64,000 nt of DNA from Clostridia bacterium (GTDB lineage: Bacteria; Bacillota; Clostridia; TANB77; CAG-465). The notes under the pieces were generated by a model that worked only from the letters and a program-made list of their open reading frames with translations, had not been told where the DNA came from and ran no database searches. Below are positions 26,191-35,419 of the stretch, piece by piece (position 1 is the stretch's first letter; each line of letters opens with the position of its first letter). The stretch lies in contig CAAHEI010000085.1 of NCBI GenBank assembly GCA_900772475.1, positions 11,096 to 75,095 on the forward strand, given 5' to 3'. The position numbers and the translations under genes are program-made.

Positions 26191-28251
26191 TTAGAAAGAC
26201 ATTTTTGTAAAATAATTCATCATTTGCATTATTGACACAATCATAAGTGGAGCAACTAAATATCCACCTATAAGTAGTACCATTGGTGTAAATCCAAGTA
26301 CTTTACCAATAGCTGTTTTCTTTTTAATTAACCTTTCGTTTCCTTCTTTTCTTCTTTCATAGAAGAAAGCTCTTTCTGTTTCTAGTTCATCAAATGCATC
26401 CCTTATTGGTATTCTTTCAACAGCTGATTGTAATTGTTCTACAATTCTTTGAAAATCCTTATATGGCACAGCTTCTTTTAAATCTTCTAATGCTTCATAT
26501 GCACCGGATTCATAGTTGTTAAGACATGTTGCAATTGGTTCTTTAAATGCATAAGAAAATCTACATAACCATTCAAGAATTGTTTGTACATCAATTCTAT
26601 CTATATACATAAGCATAAGAATAATTGACTGAAATTGCATTATTTCATTTTCTTTTTCCATTTCACGTATTTTATTACGTATAAACAACATAACTGATGG
26701 TGCATAGTATGCAATAAATGCTAATATAAACGATGTAAGTACTTGCCAGAATTTTATATATGAATTTTTTATACTTTGTATTTTGTTATATACTCTTGTT
26801 ACCTCATCTGCATCAGTCTTACCTGTTACAGGATCGGTAAATTCCATTTCTAATTGTTCCTTAGTTACATTTTTGTTTTTATATTTATCAATGTATGTTT
26901 TATCTCTATCATTTATTGCTTGAGCAGCTTTTTCTTGCTGTTCAGTAAGTTGTCCAAATGATAAAAATTCATCACTTATTTTTTCATAAGTAGCCTTTAC
27001 ATCTATACGTGTTATATTAAACATTAAAGTAAATGCTAATATAAATGTGACAAAGGCTGCAGTTATTTTATTTACATATAACCATTCAATTGTAAGATAT
27101 GAATTGGTATTTTTAATAAGTATTGTTTCATTTCTATTTTTTCTTGTATTAGGTCTTGATTTAAATGCATCAACTATTTGTTTAATAATAGGTATCTTGT
27201 ATAATTTGTCCTGCCACCTTACACTAGCAACTCTATCAAATTTGATTTGTTCTGAATCTTCTTTTACAATTCTTAACATCAAATATGATACAAATATTGA
27301 TATTATAATAAGTGATTGCATTATAAAACCAAAACTACTGTTATAGAAGTTTGAGAGTGCCGGGAAGTTAGATTCAGCCCAAGCTTGTAATGGCTTAATA
27401 CATACAAGTGGTACTACTGCAATTACATTTAAACTTCTAAACATATAATTTATTTTATCTTGTTTTAATATTTCAAGATAAATTTCTTGTAAAATATTGT
27501 TTAAATTTTTTAGATAAACTGATGTACCATCAATTTTTCTATCACCCAAGTCATAAGTTAAATATGATATACCAGCAAATAATTTTAGAAATCTATTTGG
27601 TGCACTATCATAATACTTTTCTAACTCTACCTCTGGATTATCCGAAATTATTGCTTCTTTAATACGTCTAAGTTGAGGTCCTATCTCTTTATCTCCAAGC
27701 TCATCTATGACTGTAGCAAATGCTTCATCAATCATCCCATGTTCATGAAATGCATGTCTTATTGTTGTAAATGCATCTGGCATTTGTCTTAATATTTTGT
27801 TTGAGACAGACGTTATACCAAGATCAATCATTTTTTCTGCTATAATTAGAACTCCAACTATAACAATTAAAGTCATATATAAATCATTTACTAAATTTAT
27901 TAATACAAATAATGATATGAATATGAATATTACTGCAAATAACATATATTTACCTGTTCTTTTTCTTAGCTCATATTCTGTATAATCATTTGTCATTTCA
28001 AGTTTTAATCTTGTCTTTTTTGTATAATACTTTATTATTGGCATTTTTACAAAAGTCATATATACAATTTGATATAGTCTATCTAAAATATCTTTAAAAC
28101 TAGACTTATTTTTAACCATCAAATTATCTTTTGCAAAAAGTGCTGAATTTTTCTTGTACCTATGTTTTATAACTTTTAAATACAAAAGTAAAACGAGTAT
28201 CCCAATTAAAGAAAAAGCTAGTAAACCTATTGCAACATATGTAATATTCAT
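26191..28251 (-). CDS. TadB/TadC-like inner membrane platform protein (two T2SSF domains)
   Basis: The start is ATG 28251 (686 residues), because GGAGG lies 7 bases upstream; the longer ORF overlaps the ATPase gene. Two T2SSF-type cytoplasmic domains are visible. One is at about 165-260 (QMPDAFTTIRHAFHEHGMIDEAF). The second is at about 535-630 (QFQSIILMLMYIDRIDVQTILEWL, RIPIRDAFDELETERAFFYERR). Membrane helices lie between and around them. In Tad systems the two halves are separate TadB and TadC proteins; here they appear fused. It follows the CpaF-type ATPase gene by 4 bases, the usual order. Confidence 0.75.
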   Translation of the reverse strand: MNITYVAIGLLAFSLIGILVLLLYLKVIKHRYKKNSALFAKDNLMVKNKSSFKDILDRLYQIVYMTFVKMPIIKYYTKKTRLKLEMTNDYTEYELRKRTGKYMLFAVIFIFISLFVLINLVNDLYMTLIVIVGVLIIAEKMIDLGITSVSNKILRQMPDAFTTIRHAFHEHGMIDEAFATVIDELGDKEIGPQLRRIKEAIISDNPEVELEKYYDSAPNRFLKLFAGISYLTYDLGDRKIDGTSVYLKNLNNILQEIYLEILKQDKINYMFRSLNVIAVVPLVCIKPLQAWAESNFPALSNFYNSSFGFIMQSLIIISIFVSYLMLRIVKEDSEQIKFDRVASVRWQDKLYKIPIIKQIVDAFKSRPNTRKNRNETILIKNTNSYLTIEWLYVNKITAAFVTFILAFTLMFNITRIDVKATYEKISDEFLSFGQLTEQQEKAAQAINDRDKTYIDKYKNKNVTKEQLEMEFTDPVTGKTDADEVTRVYNKIQSIKNSYIKFWQVLTSFILAFIAYYAPSVMLFIRNKIREMEKENEIMQFQSIILMLMYIDRIDVQTILEWLCRFSYAFKEPIATCLNNYESGAYEALEDLKEAVPYKDFQRIVEQLQSAVERIPIRDAFDELETERAFFYERRKEGNERLIKKKTAIGKVLGFTPMVLLIGGYLVAPLMIVSIMQMMNYFTKMSF

Positions 28252-28255
28252 ACTA

Positions 28256-30154
28256 TCACCTCCAAGCTGCATCTATGAAGTTATCAAAACTTCTTACATC
28301 TTCTGGTGACATATTATCTCTCATTGATTTTATATTTTCTTCACTTATTGGGTTTACAAATACATATTTTCCATCTTGCCATTCAACAATATTTCTATAT
28401 GTATAGTTACTTGTTTGTGTCATATGTTCAAAATACTCGACTGCATTGTCCATAAAGCTATCAAGTTTTTTGTCCATATCTTTTACTTTCCTATAATCAT
28501 TATTATATGAGAATTTTTTCTCAAGAGGTATACATTCTGTTATTCTTTCAATATATCTTGTACCATCTGTTCCTCTTTTTAAGTGAATATCAAAGTTTAT
28601 AACAGATACAACTTGTACTTCAGCAACATCTTCAGATTGGAACATACCTATTTTTAAAAGTGAGTTTCTAAGTGCAGTTATTAAGTTTGGAAAGGTTTTA
28701 GCATGGTGAGTAAATAGTGTAAATTTAGAGGCAACCTGTGCCATTTGAATCATCCATGCAGCAACCGGATCAGTTGCAACCTCACCTAGTATGTTAACTC
28801 CACCATCAGTTTTCTTTTGAACGTCTAGACCTTCCTGTCCATTTATAGTTTCAGTTTCTCTAAGTGACAAAATGTTGTGATAAGGATAAATTTTTCTTAA
28901 GTGTAACTCGAATGCTGTTTCCTGTACACGAATTGTAATTGTTGGATATAAATATTTCATTATAGCCATTAGTAATGTTGTTTTACCACAACCCTGCTCA
29001 CCAGTTATTGCTGTTACTCTTGCACCTCTAACTAAATATTTTAAAAGCTCAATTACATTTGCTTTATTTTCATGTATTAAAAGCTGTTCTGCAGAAATAA
29101 GTGTTGGAGGAGCAAATTTTCTTACGAAGAATGCCCATGATTCTGAAAAGTTTGGACGTAAAACAACAATACGAGAACCATCTTTCATTTCATTTATTTT
29201 ATAACCAACAGACTCTGATAATTGTCCTGGGTTATTATATTTATATATATTCTGACACACTCTTTTTAATTCAGATTCACTACCAAATGATAAGAAAGAT
29301 AAGTAAGTTGATTTACCTTTGTAGAATATCCAAACACTATCGTATGACATTGGAATTTTTCTTTCTTTCATTTGTTCTAAGTAATCTTCCATACCAGAAA
29401 CTTGGTCTAAAAATGAAGGTGGAATACCAGATACACCACCTGATACACCGTCTATATTCATATCACGAATATCATCTACAACACTATATCCTTTGTATCC
29501 TTGATATACTCTTTGCACTACAATTTCTAACTTATCTTCAAAAGATAATGTATCAGGAGTCACTTCATTTTGAAATATTTGATGTATTTCTGATGCAGTT
29601 ATAACATAAGATGGAACTTCTGGGTCAAACTCATATTTAGGAACATCAAGATTATATTTTGTTATAATCTCAGTTAAAGCCTCAGATTTATATTGCTTTT
29701 TATACAAGTGAAGCAATATTTCAAATTCATCTTGTGGAGTTAACTCATCAAAATTATCAAATGAAATTGCATTACTTATATTTGAATTGTTTACTTTATA
29801 TGTATTTCTTAACAAATCAAACATTAAAGTTTTTACATATTTTTTATCACTAGAATCCGCATATCCTGCACCTTTTAATGCCTTTTTTAATTCATATTTA
29901 ACATTTTTTCTTCTTTCAAATTCTTCTTCAGAAAGTGCCAAATCATAAAGATTCATTCTTGTGATTTCATCAAATTGCTTCTTTATAAACGCCTGCATAC
30001 TAGGAATACTATATTTTTCTCTTGCTCTTTCAAACTCTGAACGCTTATTATCATCATCAGGTCCGCCCTTTTTAATTTTATATACTATAAAACCTACAAC
30101 AAACGCAACAAGTAGAACTATAAGCACAATATTAAAAATAAATGCAACTGACAT
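28256..30154 (-). CDS. CpaF/TadA-type secretion ATPase with N-terminal membrane helix
   Basis: A 632-residue protein. The N-terminal membrane helix (about 5-27) is followed by a helical N-domain and the VirB11/GspE-type ATPase. The P-loop GEQGCGKTTLL is at about 385-395. The aspartate-box-like RVQETAFELHL, the LGEVATDPVAAWMIQMA segment (about 456-472; CpaF has VGEVRG..A) and the His-box TLFTHHAK follow. Such ATPases power pilin polymerisation. The membrane anchor is unusual for the family. Confidence 0.82.
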   Translation of the reverse strand: MSVAFIFNIVLIVLLVAFVVGFIVYKIKKGGPDDDNKRSEFERAREKYSIPSMQAFIKKQFDEITRMNLYDLALSEEEFERRKNVKYELKKALKGAGYADSSDKKYVKTLMFDLLRNTYKVNNSNISNAISFDNFDELTPQDEFEILLHLYKKQYKSEALTEIITKYNLDVPKYEFDPEVPSYVITASEIHQIFQNEVTPDTLSFEDKLEIVVQRVYQGYKGYSVVDDIRDMNIDGVSGGVSGIPPSFLDQVSGMEDYLEQMKERKIPMSYDSVWIFYKGKSTYLSFLSFGSESELKRVCQNIYKYNNPGQLSESVGYKINEMKDGSRIVVLRPNFSESWAFFVRKFAPPTLISAEQLLIHENKANVIELLKYLVRGARVTAITGEQGCGKTTLLMAIMKYLYPTITIRVQETAFELHLRKIYPYHNILSLRETETINGQEGLDVQKKTDGGVNILGEVATDPVAAWMIQMAQVASKFTLFTHHAKTFPNLITALRNSLLKIGMFQSEDVAEVQVVSVINFDIHLKRGTDGTRYIERITECIPLEKKFSYNNDYRKVKDMDKKLDSFMDNAVEYFEHMTQTSNYTYRNIVEWQDGKYVFVNPISEENIKSMRDNMSPEDVRSFDNFIDAAWR

Positions 30155-30192
30155 ATTTTCACCCCTCTTATTTTTTATCTTCCATTTTTATT

Positions 30193-31008
30193 CTAATTTT
30201 CCCTAATCTTAGCCATTTCTACAATTTGATTTGCAATATTTAAAGTCTGAAATATAAAATTTCCGTTATAATCTTTTGGATCTGCATTTATATTTTTGTA
30301 TAAGAAATCAACAACAGCACCTGAATTGCACGCGTCTGCAAACATGTAATTATGTGGTACAGTAAATATTGGATCTTTTACCCTATACTTCCATTTAATA
30401 TTCATTACATTATATTTCGATGATTGCTCATAATCTGCAATTACAATTATTTTTTTCTTATCTTTTAGAATTTCGTTTGTTGATATAATATTAAAGAAAT
30501 CACTAAATTTTACAGTATCCTGATTTATAACACACACAACAATTTCTGCATCAGATATTGTTTCTTTAATAGTTTTTTTACTAAAATTTTTAGGCATGTC
30601 TATAAAAACTAAATCATATATTTCGTCTGCTTTTCTTGTAACATATGGAAGATTGTTTATAATTTGATTATATCCATCAATATCATCAGCATTCATTCCA
30701 TATAAGACGTCTAATCTATCTTTTAACACTGGCTTAGCATAATTTTGTATAGAATCTGCAGTAAGTTTATTACTTGAAACAAGTCTAATCAAAGCATTTA
30801 TTCCTATATTTGAACTTTCGAAGACTCCACTTTGTTTAAGCTCGTCATATGGTGTAAAAGAAGATTCCATTTTACATGAATGAAAATTTGCTTGCATAAG
30901 TAAACTAGAAACTTTATGAGTCATCCCCATTAATGTACTTACTGCAACTGCAGCATGAGTGTTTCCTGTCATACTTTCATATGGGCTCCAAAATACAACT
31001 CTTGACAT
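30193..31008 (-). CDS. CpaE/MinD-like protein with altered P-loop
   Basis: A 271-residue protein. VVFWSPYESMTGNTHAAVAVSTLMGM corresponds to the MinD/ParA deviant P-loop region, but KGGxGKT is replaced by SMTGNTH. The rest follows the fold: a VFIDMP Walker B-like strand and a C-terminal membrane-facing helix. Nucleotide binding may be weak or different. It starts 2 bases after the preceding CpaE-like gene, suggesting a heterodimer or a paired localisation factor. Confidence 0.65.
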   Translation of the reverse strand: MSRVVFWSPYESMTGNTHAAVAVSTLMGMTHKVSSLLMQANFHSCKMESSFTPYDELKQSGVFESSNIGINALIRLVSSNKLTADSIQNYAKPVLKDRLDVLYGMNADDIDGYNQIINNLPYVTRKADEIYDLVFIDMPKNFSKKTIKETISDAEIVVCVINQDTVKFSDFFNIISTNEILKDKKKIIVIADYEQSSKYNVMNIKWKYRVKDPIFTVPHNYMFADACNSGAVVDFLYKNINADPKDYNGNFIFQTLNIANQIVEMAKIREN

Positions 31009-31010
31009 TA

Positions 31011-31724
31011 TTACTTCCTCCTTTTTATTTGATTTAATACTTTTTTAGCATTAACATCTCCCATTATTTCTGCCGCAAGATCTGCAAGAATTGCCATATA
31101 CAATTTAGAATGTTTTTTAGTTTCTATACTTCCACTAAATTGCGAATCTATATCAGCAAGTCTATCTTGTTCGTCTAATGGAACTTCATAATCTGGTTCT
31201 TTCCATTTTACTTCATATTCCTTTATTTTTTGGTCAAAATAATCGTCTGCAGCCCTTGATATGTATGATTTATACAATACTTTTGTCATTACAAGTTCTG
31301 AATCACCTTCAGTATCAAATACTTTCATTGCCTTTATTATTTCCTTATTTTTCTCTATGGAAATAACACTAGTATCAATAAAAAAGTACTTCTTATCAAC
31401 ACCTTTAGTCCTAAATAATTCATAAGATCTAGCACTATCCATATCAATAATTACAAAGTCATATTTATTTATATCAACACCTTGTTCACCAGCGTAGCTT
31501 TCAACATCACGCATACTATCAAACCCAACAGCAAAATCTATATCGCTATATTGAGTTATATATGCCCTGCCCATATTGCTTAGGGCAGGAACAATATATT
31601 TTAGTTTTCTATCTAGTGTTGCATCAACTACTAGTACTGATTTATCCATTACATTAATTGCTTTTGCAAGATTCATAGCAAAGTCGTATTTATCAACATA
31701 TCCAATTAATCCAATTACTTGCAT
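31011..31724 (-). CDS. P-loop-less MinD/ParA-like protein
   Basis: A 237-residue protein. MQVIGLIGYVDKYDFAMNLAKAI aligns in position with the ParA/MinD first strand and helix but has no GK[ST]. VLVVDATLD and YDFVIIDMDSA match the second strand and Walker B. It appears to be a catalytically dead member of the CpaE/TadZ group. It lies between the CpaB gene (50 bases away) and the second MinD-like gene (2 bases). Confidence 0.6.
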   Translation of the reverse strand: MQVIGLIGYVDKYDFAMNLAKAINVMDKSVLVVDATLDRKLKYIVPALSNMGRAYITQYSDIDFAVGFDSMRDVESYAGEQGVDINKYDFVIIDMDSARSYELFRTKGVDKKYFFIDTSVISIEKNKEIIKAMKVFDTEGDSELVMTKVLYKSYISRAADDYFDQKIKEYEVKWKEPDYEVPLDEQDRLADIDSQFSGSIETKKHSKLYMAILADLAAEIMGDVNAKKVLNQIKRRK

Positions 31725-31774
31725 TTAATTTCCTCCTTGTATAAATAATCTTGTATAAAATTTTAAATTGTTTT

Positions 31775-32812
31775 TTATTCTTCAGTAGTTCCATTTAATA
31801 AAGCTGTTCTTTGATTTTGTTGAGTTGTTATAGAAGTTTGTGCTCCACTAACTATATTACTATAATTATCTTCGTTATCAGATTTGTAACTACTTAATCC
31901 ACTTTCAATTGTTCTTCTTGAATCTTCACTTAATTTTTCTTTTGCTTGTGATAGAATATTTTCATTTGTTTTCATAAGATTCATAACTTGTGAATTTGGT
32001 TGGTAATTTTCTGAAACTCTAGTTGCTGCTGAAGCAAAGTTTTTATATTTTACAATTAAATCAAACATTTTCTCTGTAAACTCATCAGCATCTGCATCCT
32101 GTAAAGTATCTAGTTCTTTTTCAATTTCTTCAGAAACATATCCTTTAGCAGTTGTAGTTGCTTCTTCTGATAAATTTGTTTGTGATGTAGCATCTGTATA
32201 TTTCGTTGCATATAATTTTGAACCTTGATTTAAATATGAATCAACTGTTGCACTGCTAAGTAACAATCTTTCATCTTCAGCCATATTTATCCAAAATGTT
32301 TTTCCAACAATATTTTCAACTTTCTTTTGAGCTAAAACAACATAGTCAGTACCATTAGGAAACATTATTCTTATGTCAACATAATCTCCAATATTAAGAT
32401 CAGTTGGCATAAGTACTGTATTTATTTCTTGAGATCTAACATCAGCCGCCACAATTTCAGATGTAACCATTGAATTTAGAACTGGTACATTAGCTGCAAT
32501 ATTATATTTTGCTACGCTTCCAACTATCTCATCTGTAGATTTTGCCGCACCATTTGGCACTGTGTTCTTATTTATATTTTTTGCAACTGTTACCATGTCA
32601 TTTGTTATGACCTCACCTTGAATTATATCTCTTTTACATACAACAACATCCTGTGTGTATTTTTGATTATATCCTTTATTCACACCTTTTTCATAGCTCT
32701 TAATTGTACTAATAGACCACCATAATGTAAGTCCAATTCCAACAACACCAATGACGGCACCAATAACAATACCCTGCATCATTTTCCTCTTAATTTGACT
32801 CATTCCTATCAT
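31775..32812 (-). CDS. CpaB/RcpC-like pilus protein with SAF domain
   Basis: I start it at ATG 32812 (345 residues), which has GGAGG 9 bases upstream; the 44 extra residues of the longer ORF look non-coding. An N-terminal membrane helix (about 12-32) is followed by an SAF domain (about 52-115). The latter has VVVCKRDIIQGEVITNDMVTVAK and VAKYNIAANVPVLNSMV, the pattern of CpaB. Residues 115-175 (PTDLNIGDYVDIRIMFPNGTDYVVLAQKKV) continue the CpaB core. The C-terminus is helical. First gene of the pilus operon. Confidence 0.8.
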   Translation of the reverse strand: MIGMSQIKRKMMQGIVIGAVIGVVGIGLTLWWSISTIKSYEKGVNKGYNQKYTQDVVVCKRDIIQGEVITNDMVTVAKNINKNTVPNGAAKSTDEIVGSVAKYNIAANVPVLNSMVTSEIVAADVRSQEINTVLMPTDLNIGDYVDIRIMFPNGTDYVVLAQKKVENIVGKTFWINMAEDERLLLSSATVDSYLNQGSKLYATKYTDATSQTNLSEEATTTAKGYVSEEIEKELDTLQDADADEFTEKMFDLIVKYKNFASAATRVSENYQPNSQVMNLMKTNENILSQAKEKLSEDSRRTIESGLSSYKSDNEDNYSNIVSGAQTSITTQQNQRTALLNGTTEE

Positions 32813-32872
32813 ATGTTTCAACCTCCAAATTATCTTTTTTACGTTATAATTAAAATATAACCTATCGTATCT

Positions 32873-32901
32873 AGTATATATTTTTATATAAAAAAAATCA
32901 A
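32873..32901 (-). promoter_or_regulatory. Predicted promoter of the Tad-like operon
   Basis: On the minus strand TTGATT (32901-32896) and TATACT (32878-32873) have 17-base spacing, about 60 bases before the cpaB start. A 14-base palindrome ATCAACACGTTGAT (32897-32910) overlaps the -35 box and could be an operator. Confidence 0.5.
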
Positions 32902-33024
32902 CACGTTGATAAAAAAATACATTTAAGACATTAAAATGAAACATATTTGAAATATAAATGAAATTATTATGAAACTTACATTTTTTTTAAACGTTTATTT
33001 CGACATTTATTTGCAAAAAACAGC

Positions 33025-33043
33025 AGGAATAAATATTATTCCT
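33025..33043 (-). terminator. Hairpin after dacF 3' part
   Basis: Inverted repeat AGGAATAA / TTATTCCT lies 20 bases past the dacF stop at 33063. It is short but perfect, with T-rich flanks. Confidence 0.55.
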
Positions 33044-33062
33044 ACCTTTACAATTTTGTAAA

Positions 33063-33854
33063 CTAACCTTTCTTTATTAAATAATATCCTAAAACCTCCT
33101 TAATATATGTTAATAAATCTGATTTAGATGCATCTTTTGAAATTATAAGTTTACTCTCTGCAATCTTTTCATTTGTATCTTTATTAAATATTTCAATATT
33201 TCCTACTTCATCTCCATTAGAAAGAGGAGCTATTAAGTTATCATTATATGTTATCTTTTCAACCGTATCTATTTTTGCACCTTTATCAGAAAGAATTGTT
33301 ACATCATCCTTTATTGCTACCTCAAAACTTTCATTTACACATTTATTAACATTTATACTACTTGTCACAACTCCCTTTTCACAAACATTTTTTACTTCAT
33401 AATTTGCAAAACCAAAATCTAAAAGTTGTTTTACTTCTTCAAGTCTTACAGCACTTGATGGTGCTCTCATTACAACAGCTATAAAAGAAGTCCCATTTCT
33501 TGTAGCAGTTCCTGATAAATTAAACAACGCTTGTGAAGTTGAACCAGTTTTAAGTCCCGTTGCACCCTCATAAAAACGAATTAGCTTATTTGTACTATTT
33601 AAGCCAAACGTTCCATCTCTTAAAGTATCTTGCCAAATAGATGTATATTTTAAAATATCAGGATGTTTTGTTATAAGTTCTCTTGACATTATTGCAATAT
33701 CTTTAGCTGTTGTATAATGTCCTTCTTCATCTATTCCATGTGAATTTTTAAAACAAGTATTTTCCATTCCAAGCTCTTTTGCCTTATCATTCATCATTTT
33801 AACAAAATTTTCTTCACTTCCACCAATTTTTTCGGCCATAGCAACAGTAACATC
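33063..33854 (-). pseudogene. dacF: D-Ala-D-Ala carboxypeptidase (DacF type), 3' part, split by an integrative element
   Basis: The C-terminal 263 residues of a class A low-molecular-weight PBP: DVTVAMAEKIGGSEENFV..., HGIDEEGHYTTAKD and the KTG motif in ATGLKTGSTSQAL, then the PBP5-type C-terminal beta domain. It lacks the signal peptide, SxxK and SxN motifs, which are encoded 9.6 kb away at 43468-43912. The reading frame runs into the 12-base repeat at 33843-33854 and is lost inside the element. An internal ATG (33839) gives a false 258-residue ORF. The intact enzyme trims cell-wall pentapeptides. Confidence 0.93.
33843..33854. repeat. Attachment-site core, left copy (attL/attR core)
   Basis: AACAGTAACATC is identical to 43468-43479. 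It codes dacF residues DVTV, and crossing over between copies joins the two dacF halves in frame. Confidence 0.88.
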
Positions 33855-33889
33855 TCTATGTGTGAATTTCTAGCATGAAAAAAATCTAA

Positions 33890-35419
33890 TTAAATAAACT
33901 TAAATTTATAATTTATTACAATTTCATTTTTAGAAATTAATATATTATAAATAAGTTTTTCTATCAATTCTTCTTTTATATTATTATTTATTATATTATT
34001 TTCTTGTTGTATATTTTTTTTCAACTCTAATATATTTTCTTCATTTATATTAGACTTTAAATCATTATATTTATTTATTTCATTTTGTATATTATCTCTT
34101 TTTTCTTTTAATATTTTAGTATCTTTTAAGTAGTCTTCATCATTTATTAGATTATCAAGTTTTTTCATATATAACGAATCTATATTATCATTAACTCTAT
34201 TGTAATCATAATTTAACTTCTTTAATTTTTCATCTATATTTTTTAGATAGTCTTTATTTTTCTTTAATATGATATCATCTTCTGCACTTACTAAATCAAA
34301 CAGTTTTTTATAATGTCCTTTTATATTATTAATTATTTCTTTTTCTAATTTAAAATAATTATAATAATATTTCCCGCAGCAATTCATATCTGATTTTGGG
34401 CAATTAATTGTTACAACTTTATCACTTCTTACATTAAAATTTAATTTTCTTCCACACTTTGCACAACGCATATATGGTCTAAATAAATAATTGTGTACTT
34501 TTACATTTGTCGTTTTTCTCTTACTATTTAATATCTCATGTACTTTTTCAAAATTACATTTATCAATAATAGGTTCATGTGTATTTTTAGTAATTATCCA
34601 TTCGTCTTTATTAGTTTGCCTTTTTTTCTTTTCTCTATATGAAACTTTATTAACAACATTTCTTACTGTATTGCCTATATACACCTGATTTTTCAAAATT
34701 CTCAAAATTTGTGTACGTTTCCAAATACCATACATATTTGTTTTCTTATTTGGTGTAATATGATAATATTCTGCAGGTGTTTTGATCTTTTTTGAATTTA
34801 AGTATTTAGCAATATACTGTGAACTTTTTCCGTCTATATACATATTATAAATTTTCTTAACAATTCTACTTGAATTCTTATCAACTACTAATTTACCTTT
34901 ATTATTTGGATCTTTTTTATAACCGTAAGGTGCATATGTTCCCATATACAAACCTTTTTCCATATTACTTCTTTTACTTTTTTTCAATTTATCAGAAACA
35001 TCTTTAGCAAATTTTTGGTTGTTATATAACTTAAATTCTATAAGTACATTGGCTAAACTATCCAAATAAGTATCTATATTATCAAGCACTGCAATAAATC
35101 TTACATCATGTTCAGGAAAAAATTTTTCTATATATTCTGATGCCTCTACACTTTCCCTTGCAAATCTAGATAGATCTTTGACTATTATAGTATCTATTTT
35201 TTTTAACTTAACATCTGATATCATTTCTTTAAATTTAGGTCTATTAAAATTAGTTCCACTATATCCATCATCAACATATTCTTTATTAATTTTAATTCCT
35301 ATATCTTCTGCATATCTTTTTAAAAGTTTTCTTTGATTAGAAATACTTTCACTCTCTGCCTTATCACCATCATCTTTTGATAACCTCATATATATACATA
35401 CATTATTAAAGAAGTCCAC
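33890..35419 (-). CDS. Large serine recombinase B
   Basis: A 509-residue protein with GTG start; its first codons overlap the end of the other recombinase gene by 14 bases. The N-terminal resolvase domain has CIYMRLSKDDGDKAESESISNQR with the nucleophile Ser in RLS, IVKDLSRFARES and YVDDGYSGTNFNRP. The recombinase DNA-binding domain follows (APYGYKKDP, GKSSQYIAKYLN). A zinc ribbon (CAKCGRKL ... CPKSDMNCCGKYYY) and a long C-terminal coiled coil (about 355-470) come after. It lies right at the element's left end, the usual place for integrase genes. Confidence 0.92.
   Translation of the reverse strand: MDFFNNVCIYMRLSKDDGDKAESESISNQRKLLKRYAEDIGIKINKEYVDDGYSGTNFNRPKFKEMISDVKLKKIDTIIVKDLSRFARESVEASEYIEKFFPEHDVRFIAVLDNIDTYLDSLANVLIEFKLYNNQKFAKDVSDKLKKSKRSNMEKGLYMGTYAPYGYKKDPNNKGKLVVDKNSSRIVKKIYNMYIDGKSSQYIAKYLNSKKIKTPAEYYHITPNKKTNMYGIWKRTQILRILKNQVYIGNTVRNVVNKVSYREKKKRQTNKDEWIITKNTHEPIIDKCNFEKVHEILNSKRKTTNVKVHNYLFRPYMRCAKCGRKLNFNVRSDKVVTINCPKSDMNCCGKYYYNYFKLEKEIINNIKGHYKKLFDLVSAEDDIILKKNKDYLKNIDEKLKKLNYDYNRVNDNIDSLYMKKLDNLINDEDYLKDTKILKEKRDNIQNEINKYNDLKSNINEENILELKKNIQQENNIINNNIKEELIEKLIYNILISKNEIVINYKFKFI

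Noticed and set aside
32813..32944. Extra 44 residues at the CpaB N-terminus
   Set aside because: Promoter region; the first ATG with a GGAGG site is at 32812, directly before the membrane helix.
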